A stretch of 64,000 nt of DNA from Apus apus (GCF_020740795.1 NC_067287.1:33659501-33723500), one strand, 5' to 3'. Positions 14,338 to 28,071 are shown, numbered from the stretch's first letter. Translations and numbers: made by a program. The notes: generated by a model not told the origin, from the letters alone.

Positions 14338-15974
14338 AACATAACAGTTGCACTTGCAAGTAGGAGGTACATAATAAAAAGTATAAGCTAAAAATTTCTA
14401 GCAATCCTTTCCACTACCTTCTGGTCTAGTGATTTAACTGCCATTGTCTCTAAATTATATTCTGCACTGCTTAAGATGATGTTTAAGATATTGATGTTGT
14501 TTTCTTAGTAAAACTCAAGTAGGAACATGTTTATAAAGTATTTCTGTTAGCAAAACCATGTCTACTGGCAGTTAAATGTTTTATAGCAAGCAGGAAAAAA
14601 GGGGATTTACTTTTCTCTCCCAACTGCTGAGTGAAGATGGTGAGTCAGTGGAACAAAGCAGGGAGGTGTTTGGTTGACACAAGTTTCATCAGAAGGGTAT
14701 TGGAGGCTACTCACCAAGCTTCTGGGTTATATAAAATTTTTTGCTATTAACTTGTATTCCTAAAGTGAAAAATAAGGGTCATCCTCAATTGAAGAGCTTC
14801 AGATATGAGTACTAATAACTTTGCAGTTGATCTGGTCTTGAGATGAACTCTGGGAAGAAATGTGATCTTTCAAAAGCATTTCTATCTTGCATTTGGATAT
14901 GGCAGACAGTTGATAAAAAAAATAGACTAAGAACAGCAGAAAGTCTGCACTGCAAAAGCTACTATACTCCTTCAATGTCAGTTCACAGGGGAACTTGTCA
15001 TGACTCTGTGCAGTATCTATCCCAGAAGGCTGATGTCCGTTGGTACCAATTGGTCCTGGAGGAACTGGCTGAAAAATAGTTGGAGCAATCTGTGGACATT
15101 GGTGGCTTATATCTGTTTTCCAGACCAACTGCTGGAAGGTGCGAAAATTGCTAAATGAGGAGCACATTCCATTTCACAGGAATAATGGGTACATACAGTG
15201 ATCCTATATACAGCATGCCTCTGCATCTTAAGGACCAACGTTTTTGCTTTACCAGCTTCTTCCTTCCCCAAAAACAAGGGTAGCTGTGAAACGTTTGTCA
15301 GATGCCACTAAGGGCATTTGTTGTCTGATGCCTGACGGAAGCCAGTTTGGGTCTGTCAAAGGAAAAACTTACCTGCTTAAAATATGGGGATGAGAGGGGA
15401 ATATGGTAAGGAATGTTCCCTGCCCCTGGGCAAAATTACGTCTATCTTATTCATGCTAATATTTCATTACAGTGTTGAACTATCTAAGTTCAATGAGTCG
15501 ATGATTGCTTAAGATTTTGTGTTGAAAAACTGTCAATGACCAATCCAGGAGATGGAAATGACACGGTCAAGGACAGAGTTGGACAAGAGCAGACAGAAGG
15601 AATTTTTAAATCCTTCTGTGTAAGAGAAGGAAATTAAGTACTGTGACTAAATTTCAGAGGTAAATTGTTACTGCTAGTAGTTTTTCTTCTGTGTTCAGTA
15701 TATCTTTTGAAGAGTTTAATAAAGGAAATTTTGTTCCAGCTTGATGGATATATATCCAGCATAAGCACTATTATTTATGATTGCTTAAAAAATAAACAAC
15801 ATCATCTATGCCAATTGTATCAACAAGGAGGATAACAGTAACTTTGCCCAAGACTAAATGTCACTTTGTCTTCCATGACAGGAAAAATTCTGTAAGCAAT
15901 GGTTTAGCCCTCAATGCGTACAGCCAAAAGTATACCTAATTACTGGTTTGGCTGCAAAGAATATATTGCCTGGG

Positions 15975-16352
15975 ATTCATAGAATCATAGGGGTTGGAAG
16001 GGACCTCGAAAGATCATCTAGTCCAACCCCCCTGCCAGAGCAGGGTCACCTAGAGTACATCACACAGGAAGGCGTCCAGGCGGGTTTCGAATGTCCCCAG
16101 AGAAGGAGACTCCACAACTTCCCTGGGCAGCCTGTGCCAGTGCTCTGTCACTCTCACAGTAAAAAAAAATTTTCTGATATTGACCTTAAACCTCCTATGC
16201 TCCAATTTCCACCCATTACCCCTTGTCCTGTCACTGGTCATCACTGAAAAAAGCTTAACTCCATCTTCTTGACACTCACCCTTTACGTATTTGTAAACAT
16301 TGATGAGGTCACCCCTCAGTCTCCTTTTCTCCAAACTAAAGATTACCCAGTC
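15975..16352 (-). mobile_element. CR1 LINE fragment, 3' end
   Basis: The plus strand opens with ATTCATAGAATCATAGGGGT, the reverse complement of the CR1 octamer tail, followed by TCTAGTCCAACCCCCCTGCC. This places a 5'-truncated CR1 on the minus strand. The minus-strand frame 16050-16334 carries [20 protein letters not shown] and, upstream in the protein, an [19 protein letters not shown] segment. These are the conserved C-terminal part of CR1 ORF2. About 95 codons are uninterrupted and the tail octamers are nearly intact, so this is one of the better preserved copies here. The 5' boundary near 16350 is where similarity stops. Confidence 0.95.
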
Positions 16353-19265
16353 AGTTTTGAGAAATCAGGGGAGGCTTTTTTGTCTGAGTATTTGTCTACA
16401 TGTAGGCATATGTATTTTGACATGTATAAATAAAATGTAAGGGTTTTATAACTTGTTCCTATTTTATAGCTATATATTATTCCTAATTTCATAGATGATG
16501 TTACTCTCATTTTACTGCAAGTTTTCTCAGAGCAGAGACTTGCATACCGAAGAAATGTAAGAATTCATCTCAGGTTTTGTTTTACAAGGTGTTTGATTGC
16601 CAAATCATATGCCTAAGCATGATGAAGCTTATTCAAAGCCCTCTCAGTCTTCCTCTAGTTGCCAAGCACTTAGAGATCCTCCTGTAAGATCTCATTGGAG
16701 TTCACAGAAGTTTTTAAAATTGTCTTCAGTGGAATGTAAATAAGGCTGGAAATGCTGGTGGGTCACAAATGGGATTAATACTTGAAGCAAGGTTCAATCT
16801 AACAAGTGATGGCTGGAAATAAATCAAGAGGGAAGGAAGGAGGTTGGTGGGCAAAATACAGAAAAACTTGTGCTTTTCAGTTTCCAACTTGTTTAAAGCT
16901 TAGATCAGAAGTTGTGGAGATATGTCTACCATCACCTCAAGACATATTTGACTCATCATGGATTAAGATGCCCCCTGAATACACATTTTAATTTTAAATC
17001 GATTGCCTTAAACATGAGAACTTTTAAAGCCTTTAGTAATGTCATAATGATAGATGGAATGAATATAGTTAGGAATGACCTGATATAGCTAACTATAATT
17101 TACATGAGCAATGGTCAACTGACAGTAAATTAAATTAATTGTACAATTTTAAGCTCTTAATGTATAAAAAGCCATGGTCACTTTAAAATCTGTTTGCCTT
17201 ATTTTGCAGACTGGTTCTTTACTCTTAACCTCCTCTTAAGTCCTTGTTTTCTCTCCTATAAGGTTGCATTAGGGTTTTAGTAATGTATTGGTGAAAAGTT
17301 GATCAATAAGCAGTATTTGCAGGTGTGCTCATGACTTAAGAATGTGCCTATGGAATATTGATCTATTCTGTTGAATGTGGAACTGTAAAAATGGGATTTA
17401 TATAAAGCAGCGTCATGCTATTGAGCAGAAGGTTAGGTTCTTTACTTTTTCATGTTCACTACTATCAAGAAAAGCCCATGGCTCTAGGCATCTAACTTAA
17501 AATAACACTACTTCATTATCTGGTCTTAATTAGTTTGAACCTTTTAGGAATGCTCAGTAGAGATTTATTCCACCTTTCAAGAAATCTGTAGTACATCCAC
17601 ATATTTGACCTTGTTAGTATGGCTGCACATCACAGTTGGTGATGGAAAACTGCAGAACAAGGCCAAAGATAAACATGAAAAGAGGCTTGGAGTAAAATCA
17701 AACTGAAGGTGGTGACTAAGGTGGAAGTCCCCTCTGCAGTCTGGGTGCTCCATTACACGTTTGGTTTTCTGTGATGGTTCTGTATAGCTGTGTTATCATT
17801 TCCCTAAGTATATTCCAATATATGTAAGTAAATTTGTACCCTAGAGCAAAAAGGAGCGGACATCTCCTGTGAGTAATTTTAAGTGTCATTACCACAAGCA
17901 AGCTGCTCAGAAAGTTAGCCCTTGCTTTTAGTGCAGTGTTTCTATCGGTTGAGTTTGTAAGCTCTTTCAAGACAAGCTGATTCATGATACACTTCCATTT
18001 ATTTAGTGATGCTGCACTAACTGCTGTTAGGCAATTCAATTGGAAAACTAAGAAACTGATACAGACAGAAGGTTTGTTCTAAAACTGCGTGGAGCTCTGG
18101 TGGAACAGTTTGTGGGTTGAAATTTAGGCATGATGTTGCTGAATCTGTCACACTAGCTGTATGTTAGCCAGTTGCATCCACCAGCAGATATAGTCCATCC
18201 TGGCTCTGTTGATGTGAGCACATCTTGCATTGGTGACATTCCCTATCACTTTGGGAGGTATCTGAAAGTTAAGGTATAAGCCTATAGTCTGGATTTGCCC
18301 TCCTTGCTTGTTATTTTCCGTTTAAAGTAAGATAATAGGTGAAATTCATCTAATCAAAATAGTGTAAAAAGCATGCCAGCATATTCAAGTCTGTTGCAAT
18401 CAGTCAGTGCCCTATCTTTAGGACAAAGTGCTGCAGGTGTTCTGTATAACACATTCTTCTTTTGCTGTCCTGTTGTCTGTGTTCTTACCAAGGAAACAGC
18501 AAGGTTTGGCTTGCATTTACTGTTTTCCTTGATGCACTTGTTAATGCTGTGTTTTCATGGTCTTGTCATCCCGTTATCCTCCAGGGGATTGTTCTATTGA
18601 ATAAATGCCAGCAAGTTTTTCTACTGGATCAGGATCAGGTTGTTGAATACAAAGCCTTGCCTCTCTAGTTAAAATGGCCTGCAAGCTGGAGAGTACAAGT
18701 CCCTGAACCCATGTTTGATTTTCAGAGTTTCTTATCCTTTAAAAGCAGCCAAACAGAAAAAAAAAAACAACCCAACAGCAACACCCTAGGTTGAATTCTA
18801 GTTCCCTTGAACTAATTGTTAACCTCCTCTAGCAAGCTGCATCCAGCGTTTTACCCCTTGTTTTATAAATCTGTGAAGGTAGATTCAATTTTTATTGAAT
18901 CGAAATACTGCAAAAAACAGCAGGTAATAGTGGCCAGTCAACAGATTACTTGTTGCTGTAACTCAGTGTATCTTCCTGGATCAGAGAGGGACACATCACT
19001 GAGCAGTACTGAAGAATTAAGCCAAGGAAATGTCATAAAAAAATTTAGAATCATAATTTGAGGAAAGAGGAAAAAAAATTACGATTAGGAATTGGTTCAG
19101 TGAAGGGAGATGCTAAGTCGTACACTCACATGGTCATTAGATTAATGAAAAGCATCAGCATTGAAAGTTGGGTATCATGGACAAGTTTTATTTTTGTCAG
19201 CATGTAAATGCTCCATTCACTGAAAGGGGACAAGAACAGCGAGTCCACAACATCTTCCTTCTTAC

Positions 19266-19429
19266 CTGTTGTTTAAGACTCTTAGGAAGAATAGCATTGC
19301 TCCTCTGGAATTCTCGTGCTAAAGAATAGACCCCAGCTGTACTGGGTAGAAGGGCTAATATGCCTTCAACCTGCCAAACAAGCTGAAGCAGCATTTGGTT
19401 GTGAAGCTGCCAGGTGTTCCAGACAGTTC
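19266..19429 (-). other. Candidate internal exon (unassigned)
   Basis: On the minus strand a 164-nt segment is bounded by an acceptor ending TTGCATTACAG and a donor CAG|GTAAGAAG. One frame is open across the whole segment (2 nt plus exactly 54 codons), while the other two contain stops. The peptide includes LLQLVWQVEGILALLPSTAG. I do not recognise the protein and found no partner exons. Length, donor strength and single open frame fit a coding exon, but a coincidence in 64 kb is quite possible. Confidence 0.22.
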
Positions 19430-22400
19430 CTGTAATGCAAGAGCTGATGTAACTATATGTGTAACTTAACATAATTACTTCATTAGGTGTTTAGATGGAT
19501 TAATTTGAAATAGACTCCACTCCTCTGTTAATTTTTGACAAAGGAAAGCCTATAATAGTCTGGGGAGCTGTAAGAGCCGGGAAGACTGAAGCTATGGTGA
19601 GCTGGTAACTGCTTTGCATTTACCCTTCCATAGAAAACAGAGGTTGAGTAGTTTTGTGATCTTAATTTGTCTTGGGAAGATAGATCACAAGATTGGATGT
19701 TAGTTGTTTTACAAGGAGGCAAAACTTTATGAAGTACAAGATTGATATAATATACTCCAGATGGATTAGTACATGTGCACACATGATTTCAGAGCATTGA
19801 GAGTTTTGCACCTTTTGCTTGGGCTAGTTGGGTTGATGTATAAAAAGACTGATTTTCTTTTTGTACAAAAATGGCAGTAATTGGTGTCCCAAAGATTAAG
19901 TCAAGATAAATCTTTTTATTTCAGCTTCTCGTGCAGTTTGTTTTAAGGTTTTCAATGCTACTTGATCACCATAATTTGTTTTCTTTTTCATTTGACATTC
20001 TCTTTGCACATTAGTTTAAAGCAATTTTTCCCAATTTAAATTATCTCACAAAATTATAATTTATGAAGTTTAATGCGTTTAGATTTTTAAAGAGACTTCA
20101 ATGAAATAGCTAAGAAGCCTTTTCCAAAAACAACAAATGGAAATTTAAGGCTGAACACATAGGACATGTTTTTGAGCTTAGTTTACTTGTCGTGTTTTCA
20201 GGAAATGAAAATCAGGAAGAACAAGAGGTTATTATGAATAAGTACTAGCTATTATCATAAAGAACCATATTTTCTGAGTTACATTTTTGTTTTGACCAAA
20301 ACACATTTAAAAAATGACGACTGCAACTGAGTGCTGTCTTTTATAGGCCACTGTTAACACAAGCTAAATAATTTATTTGTGGATAATAAACAGATGCACT
20401 AAATGTAAGAACTACTATGCTTAAAAATTAGCATTTTTTTTGACTGATTTGCTTATTTTTGATCTGTGAGTCGGGCTGTTTCTGTTTATTTCAGGAAATT
20501 TTGGATGTAGCTGAAGAGTGCTACCTGGGGTAGAACTTGAAAAGCAGATGGAGATGGTCCTTCTGTTTTTCATCACAGACAAGACTGTTTGCTGCATTTC
20601 CAGAGTATTTTTTGGTTGGGGCAATTTCTAATTGAGATAATCCCACTAAGTTTCTACTTGGGAAGTTGTCTCTGTTGTTGACTATGTTCTGGATTTTTTT
20701 CGCCTCTTTTCAAGTATGCTTTTAGTATTTTCTAGGTTAATTTATTAAAAGGACCCAAAGCAATGGCATCTGGTATGTATACAAGAGTTAGCTGGTAGCA
20801 TTTTAGCAGTGATAGTGTTTGTGGAAATGGAATTTAATTCACTTGGTGGATGACACATGTATTCCAAAGCAGTTATTGCAATATCTTATGACATTAATGA
20901 ATGAGAAATAGAGTTTCTTCCAGATGGACTTTTTGTGAAGCAGTCTTAAGAACTGTGTGCTGGAAAGTTGGCTAATTGGTGCACTGCCTGGGTGAACAGC
21001 TAGGAAGGGTTTGCTTTGAGTCACTAGCAGGAATATGCACAATTACACTGCCAGGGAGCAGGTAAAATTACTGCTTTGGATGATGAAGGTAAATCACTGA
21101 GCAAGTTTGGAATAGTGAGCAAATCTGTCAAGTTAGTCCTGTTGAATTATAGCAGCTTGGAAATGTGGTCGATTTATGTGGTGAGGTCAAACGCTTCGAG
21201 ATCCTGTCATTCAGCCTATTTTACAGTGCAGTGCTTGGTTTTAGGAAAAATGAACTACGTGCTGAAATACTTGTAAAAAACCCAGCTTCCTCAGAAGCTG
21301 TTTGCACTAAGAGTTGTGATTTGCAATTGTTGTAGTCCATGCTAAGTCTATGCAGCAGACCAATGCTTCCTAACAGTAAAATAATCAGCCTATAGTATGA
21401 CTTCTGAGTCATTTTAAGGGTAGATGTTGCATTATAGGATTGGCAAATTTTCGATATAAAATTACATATGGATATTCACATTCATTATCAAATTCATTAT
21501 TTAACTGAAATAACTTTCATTAGCTTCTCTTCCATTTGAAGAGTACCTTGCTGCAGTGATGGTTAAGGAAATAGTCAACAACTCTTGATTTCCATCTGAA
21601 GTGTTTCTGAGCTGTAAATGGTGGGGTTTTTGTTTTGCTGCTTCTGCTTTTTTAATAAGTGATATTCACAGTAATGAAATGCTCCTTGGGTGAAAAGATT
21701 TGGGAATACGTGTAATTTATAGAGAGATTGTCTATCAGGAAAAAAGAATCCAAAACATACTGGCATACTTGTGCTTAGGTCAGTGCAAAAGAGCTCAAAT
21801 GGGTTAAAATCAAATCAGTTTGTTCCACAACCTTGTTTGTGATCTCCTGCTGGTGGATTTTGCTTATGTGGCCAGCATATGTCTGGCAGAGTCCATATGT
21901 GCGCACTTGGGATAAAAGACCATGAAAAAGCCGCCCTGTTGCACGCTGAAGAATTTTAGTCCATTCTGTATCTGCTACCTGCTAGTTAAGCTTGATGCTT
22001 CCATTTTGTTGTATAAAAGGCAATGAACAACTGTTTCATGTTCACTTTCTCTGTGCATTTCCTGAATTCATAGCCATCTGTTTATCTTGTCTCTCCAGTC
22101 ATCTTTTCTCTGTAGTGAAGTACCCTCATCTGCCTAACCTTTTATGTTCTTGGAAACTGTTCAATAGTTGTAGTTAAACTGGTTGCCCTACTCAAAATTT
22201 CTACACTTCTCAATAGCTGTACATGTCTGAGGACAAGACAATGTTGGCTGACTTATCAGGCTGCACTGATGGAGAGCACTCTTCTGCTTTCTGTACTTCA
22301 GGAAGAAGTGAGGCCTTGCTACCAAAATCTACAAGTCCTCCAAAATGTTTTTTTCCTTTTTTTTTGTACCCACAATAAAAAGTTCCCTGAAGACAGACTA

Positions 22401-24626
22401 AGGTTTTTCAGTGTTGGTATAAACTGTATTCCTGTGCTTTAACTCTGTTTGCTTGCATTTGTTCAGATACTAGGTGCAACTCTAATAAGCACATGTCAGG
22501 TGGGACCATGTGAGTGGTTTTCTTCCATGGGGAATTCTAGAAAAGCATGTGAAACTCTTAATTATGGATTCTGAAGTTTTTGTCTGTGCTAGATGGTTCA
22601 GAAGTCACCCTTTTATGTCTACTTTAATAAATGCAGAAAGTACATATTTGGTCACAATAGCAATGAACCATCTCTGGGCTTCTCAATGAGCAACACATGG
22701 AAGAACTGTGAAACACAATGCACTGCTTTCCGAATATACAAGTGTAGACTCATCTATTTATATGACTAGAAAGGCACACTAATAAAATAGCTATCAGAAA
22801 ATATGTGCAGAGACTCAGATGATCAAACAAATGTATATAGTAATAAACCTCATCACATCCATATAAAATCATCCTGTGGAGGTGCTGTATTTGCACAACA
22901 CCATATCAAAAGAAGGTCAGGATGACAGGACAAGTTGAGTGCACAAGATCTTTTTTTCTAACAACAGACAAAGAGTTCATTGAATGAAGTTGATTGAATC
23001 AAGTTAATGAAGACTTAAGTTTGCCATAATCTGGAACGCAAATAAGCTGAAACTGAAGATTGCCAAGTGCTTTGTACAGCACATGCATTCCAGAAGTTAT
23101 GTGAGCAGCAGGCAGCTACAGTGCTTATGTGTGCTTATGTGTTCAGGGATTCAGCCCAGTGTAGCCACTAGTGCTTGGTTTGAAATAAAATGAGGCATAT
23201 ATCACTTAGACTAGGACACTCTCTCAGCAAGTATGAAGACGAGAGCTGATTCAAAGTAACAGAGTTTCTAGAATCTGCTGAGCAAGACATAGTACATTAC
23301 CACAAGTGTTGAATCATGCCTAAAACTTGGAAACCTCAAGTGGAACAGGACATTTTCATGTATTTGAGAATCTTTTCTTTCAATGAATTCAAGTTCAGGC
23401 AATTGTTTGGAAGTTTTGGTGGAATGAGAGAGGGAGATGTTAACCTGTGGTGTATATTTGGATCAGTTTACAAAAAAAAAATCCTAGTTATGTAACTCAT
23501 AGCATGTTGGAAAGGGCCAGAAAGATGAAGGGGAAAAGGTTTTTTTTTTTCCTGTTTTTGTGTGTTAATTTTCAATTACTGGTTGTAATATGGCAGATAA
23601 CTGATGCTACTTTACAGACTCTTTAAAACAAGTAGAATGAAGTAGTGCAAAATAGTCTGCCTAGAACTGTGAGAAGCTATAGGTATGTTTTTAAGACTGA
23701 CAGTGTCAGGGGATCATGAAGCAGAGGCGAGTGTAAGGAAACAGCAAGACAAATTTTCTTAAATTCTACCAACTGTCTCCCTCCTTTATGTTGAGTCTTG
23801 TGTTCAGCGACTTCCTGCCTTTGTGCATTGCAACAGCATGACTGCTTCTGTAGGAGGGTTTTCACCTTTCCACAGTTTTGTGCCTTCTGTCTTTCACATA
23901 TAAATCCAGGTCAGTTGCATAATGTTTATTTAATATCTGAATTTAGCAGTGATTTTATCGAAAAGCACTGAAAAATATTCAACAGCAAAACTCTTCACTT
24001 CAGAAGGGATGTGAGAATCAAATACAGAATGCCAGGACACAGGGAAGGCCATTTGCTCTTTGTCTTAATATTTCAGGATGTGTATGAGCCTGTTTCATGC
24101 AGCTTTCCCTGAACCACAATTAAAAGGCAACACTCCCCAAAGCAAAAGAAACAAAGCTGTAGAAACAAAAGTTCCATCTAGCCTTCCTACGAGGGAACTT
24201 GATACAAAATACATCTGTCCAGTTTATATGACACTTTGTGACACTTGTAGAATTAATGAATGCAAGTGTCTTGATCACAGTTGAAAGAGGTTTGCAGTTT
24301 TGTGTTATGGGCTTATGATACCTTAGTAAGCCAATTATATTTGGATAAACTATGTGAAATCATTTGGAATTGATTTTGTTCGAAATTGTCTGCTAAAAAA
24401 TATTTGAAAATATTTTAGAGGGCATGAAAAATGCTGATGGAATGAAGTCTTAGGAATTTATTCTGGAATCTTGAGTCTAGAGGAACAACTTGAACGTGAG
24501 GAGGGGGAGTGGGTTAAAATCTCTGGTTGTTTTGGCACCCACCAATCTTATTTATGCTGTTGACTGTGATGGATAACATAATTCAGATGTCACTCAAACA
24601 GTTTCACTGCCTTCAGTGTGTATCAT

Positions 24627-24661
24627 TGTCCTGGTTTGAGCCAGGATGAAGCATATTTTCC
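24627..24661 (+). mobile_element. Possible avian ERV LTR 5' end (fragment)
   Basis: TGTCCTGGTTTGAGCCAGGA followed by an ATTTTCC stretch resembles the start of a common bird endogenous-retrovirus LTR, which opens with TG and a CCTGGTTT block. From memory about three quarters of 35 positions agree, and I cannot follow the match further. No internal region, second LTR or target-site duplication is visible, so at most this is a decayed solo fragment. Confidence 0.28.
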
Positions 24662-26502
24662 TTTTACTGAAACAAGCATAAAAAGCTGCTTTTTACAAAA
24701 TGGCATTTAGTGTTCTATTGCTGTGTTGGTTTATCACCTACCTGCAAGGAGTAGCAATCACATTGATTATATCTCGTGTGAAACAACAACTTAAGAGATG
24801 TTTTCTGGGTTCAACGAGCCCATTTTTAGCAGTGCTTACGAGCAGGTTTCTACACAGGGGCAGGGTAAGAGTATTTGATACTTGTAAATGCTTTTTCAGA
24901 CTCCAGCTATTCTCAGAGTAGGGACTTTGAGTTTCTGTGTTTAGTAACCTTTAATATCCACTTCATCAGGCTGCTTTGGGCTCATCTTAGGCATCTTTTA
25001 TGCGTTATAAAATATGAGTATTTTTCTCACTGAAGACTCAGGAAATCTGCTCTTTTAACACAACGTAGGGCTTAAAGCCTGAGGAGCCCAGTGAAAATGA
25101 TAAAGCTGTCATTAAAGCCATGTCTGTCACTTATGGTAAGATTCCTATGGTCATCTGAGAATATAAATCTATGCCTGCTTCTTAGTCACAAGTCTTCCAG
25201 CTGGTAACATATGGTACTGTTTATTCTACTTTTTCCTGGAGATCCCAGGGGAAAAATGTTGTCTATACACAGACTAGTCCTGGGACTGTAACCTGTATTC
25301 TGACAGTACCTTTTGATCTTACTCTCCATGCTGAGATGATGGCAATAGGTCTTTTTAGCACTCAAATGTTTATTTCCAACTCCTGCAGCTCACAAAACTA
25401 ATTTCTTTTGGAAGTAAGTTGTGATGAGGCTGATTATTTTGGCTGGGCATTTACTTTATCCTCTACGCAAAGCAACTGGTTGACTTTCTATTAATTATGC
25501 ATCAGCTATAGCGACTGCTTGGTGTCTTTTCTTCAGAGCATTTGGCCATTAAAGCCGTTCTCAGATCTGCTTTTTTGAGAAGCAGAGATGACAAAAAGAG
25601 GAATGATGTAGTCGAAAGAGCCTGTCTTCCTCTGAAGCAGGAAGCACATCTTGATTGTAGGATGCCAGAGAGTTGTTGGTGTCTGATGCATTGTGTTCTA
25701 CATGCGTACAGCACAATGTTGCTTGTCACAACTCCTTCTTATTCTTTTTAAAATCCTATAAGCCTAAGCAAAGGAAATTCCAACAAATTGCTTTTTAGTT
25801 AATTAAAAGAAATAAAATAACACTAGTACCTTATTGCTTTCTGAATACATGTAATGAGATTTGAATATTGCTTCATCAGGAGAGTGACCTAATACAATAG
25901 ATTATTGAACCATGAAAGATTCATTAAAACTACCTTGCAAGGGGTTTTTTTAACATGTTTTATGCAGTGTACTTAGGAGTTGTTTTGAAAAGGAAAAACA
26001 AAGCCTAGAGCAGTTACTGCCTGTATTTGTGTTTACCTGTTTTGTAACACTAAACGACATAATTTTTTCTTAATTGGCTATTAGGTTATGAAGATAGTTA
26101 CAGAAAAATGATTATTGCTGAGTTGTACTTCATTTGTTGGAGGCTGAGGTTAGTAGCCAGATGAGGCTGCAAAGCAACTGGATCTTATGCTCTGGGATTT
26201 TGCACAGACATCCAGGAGCTGGTGATGTTTCTCAGAATCAGAATATTTCTATTCCCCGCTGAGCTAAATGAACAAGCTGTCCTAAATCCATTACCTCAGT
26301 ATTGATTTGTCACTGAAAGACAGGAATTAGGAGTGTTTCAAAATTTATAAAATGTACTAAAAGGTAAATTATTCATTTGTTTTATTGGAAATCTGAGGAA
26401 ACGGGTCAGGGGTTGAGCTTATTAGTTTTCCTGGTGTGTGGTCTAATATTTGGTGTGTGAGTGAGACGATTTAATTGTCTTCTGTCCTCTGATGCCTCTT
26501 GC

Positions 26503-27048
26503 TTAGGATGTCACTGAGCATGGTGTTTTCCAGAGGTAAATGTCTTGCAAAGCACTCGTACATCTAATAACTCTGCCTGAGTTGTGTTGTGTGGGTGCTT
26601 TGTGCATGTTCATTGTGCACAGGGATCCCTGTGCGTGGTCTGCTCCTGAGCTGGGGGTTTCTAGTCCTACGCCTGTGGGAGTTAAGGAAGTTCTATCAGA
26701 TAAAGGAATTCCCAAGGCACCGTGAAATCTTTCTTCTTTATAATATACTTGAATTCCTATACTGTTGCTCTCTTTCCCTGATTTTGTTTTCAAATATCCA
26801 GAGGGACGATATCCCAGAAAAAAGTTGTTTTTCTGCCCTTTGTGTACTCTGTGTTCAGGGTTCCCCACAAGCCTTGGAGTCAGGGCAATACTGTATGTTC
26901 CAGCAATTTGGTTTTTTTTCTTAACTGTCCAAGTTTCTGTCTTTGCCCAAATCTGACCATCATAACAAAGCTCAAAGCAGAAGAAAACAGAGTTGTGGTC
27001 CTGCCCGTTGTTTAACGTGTGTGTGATGGTTAATTCTGTTAACTCCAA
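26503..27048 (-). other. Long open frame, unassigned
   Basis: A stop-free minus-strand stretch of 181 codons beginning at TTG, with its first in-frame ATG only near the C-terminal end. The peptide has no signal, repeat or domain I recognise. The stop-free length is more than expected for AT-rich DNA, but without ATG, splice sites or a family match a gene call is not justified. It could be a decayed retroelement reading frame or chance. An 18-bp perfect palindrome lies inside it. Confidence 0.15.
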
Positions 27049-28071
27049 ATTCTGTCCTTTAAATAGCCCTGAGCATTTAAGCTAGAGCTTTCAAGCCAAC
27101 AAATTTCCTCAACTAAGAACTGTCTTGCCTCATCAGAGCTCACATGCACCTCACCCCAGCATCCTAAAGTGAAATAAGTTCTAGTGAGGAGGAGCCCAAG
27201 TAGGGCAGTGCAGTGCCTCTACTAACACCCATATGAATTTCATATTTTTTTAGGACCAGTCAAATGTTTTTCACATGTACCTCCAAAGGGAAGAAGAGGA
27301 ATTAGCTTTCATTATTAAGTGCAGTGTAGGATTGTGTGCACTCATAGAACCAGTCAAAAATGCACACATGCTTTAGAGTGTGCTTCTTTACATGTTACAC
27401 AATTTTTTCTAGCTGGCAGCAGAAAGGCTAAAATGGAAAATTATGCTGATTTAGCTGAATTTTAAAATTTCTTTTGTTTGGTTGTAAGGTAATTTTTAAA
27501 TGCGTGTGTAAGCCACCATCTTACGTTGCCTTTCAAGACTCTCTTTACTTAAAGGTTGCCACCAGCTGAGAGAGGTTCTTGAAAGATGATTATTGCCAAA
27601 GTTAAGATCACAAAATTGAGTACATCATATTCAGTAAGCATTAGACTACTTGTGAAATGGCCAATTTTGTACTGCACTTCTATGAGGATATTTTATCATT
27701 ATATATATATCTTAGGGTAGATAAAGTGTATCAGCTTGAAGTTGCCTTATGCCTTAAGTAGAATAGAAATTAATCCTATTTTTTTCTGATTAACAGGTGG
27801 CTTATTTTGATACACAAAGCTTAGTCTAATAAAGAATCTACTGTTTCATTAGACCACAATTATAATTAATATTAGAGGGCATCTTAAAATGTATCAATTT
27901 AGTTGAAGTCTAGTGCATAGAAAGCTGATGGATAAATGGAAGTCATGTAGTCCTCTAGATTATCGTTGTTACGATGAGTAAACTTGTTCATAAATGTTTA
28001 AAAAGAAAATAAAAAGCACTTCCTTTATAATAAAACTAGATTTATTCTTTACTATTGGAGAATGACTTCTT

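Larger units (their letters stand above)
2106..15974. other. Long non-coding stretch with minor repeats
   Basis: About 13.9 kb with no recognisable gene. It holds a T13 run (3464-3476), an A/C-rich tract (3711-3830) and a 13-bp hairpin (14294-14337). A 69-nt segment at 7560-7628 has a pyrimidine-rich acceptor and a GTAAC donor. Minus-strand open frames of about 100-120 codons lie at 11026-11397, 12163-12468 and 14799-15167. I do not recognise these peptides, and frames of this length are expected by chance in a window this size. Confidence 0.55.
16353..28071. other. Long non-coding stretch
   Basis: About 11.7 kb without a recognised gene. Points of note are an exon-shaped minus-strand segment (19266-19429), an LTR-like 35-bp end (24627-24661) and a 181-codon minus-strand open frame (26503-27048) that starts at TTG and has no family match I know. 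Other open frames of 60-110 codons, such as 17716-18039 (-), are unremarkable. Short AT-rich and homopolymer runs are scattered through it. Confidence 0.5.

Noticed and set aside
24210..24233. Peptide YICPVYMT resembling the Y-x-CPVYKT motif near the C-terminus of axonemal dynein heavy chains
   Set aside because: The similarity covers only about eight residues. The following residues (LCDTCRINE) and the preceding ones show none of the conserved dynein sequence, so it is most likely chance.
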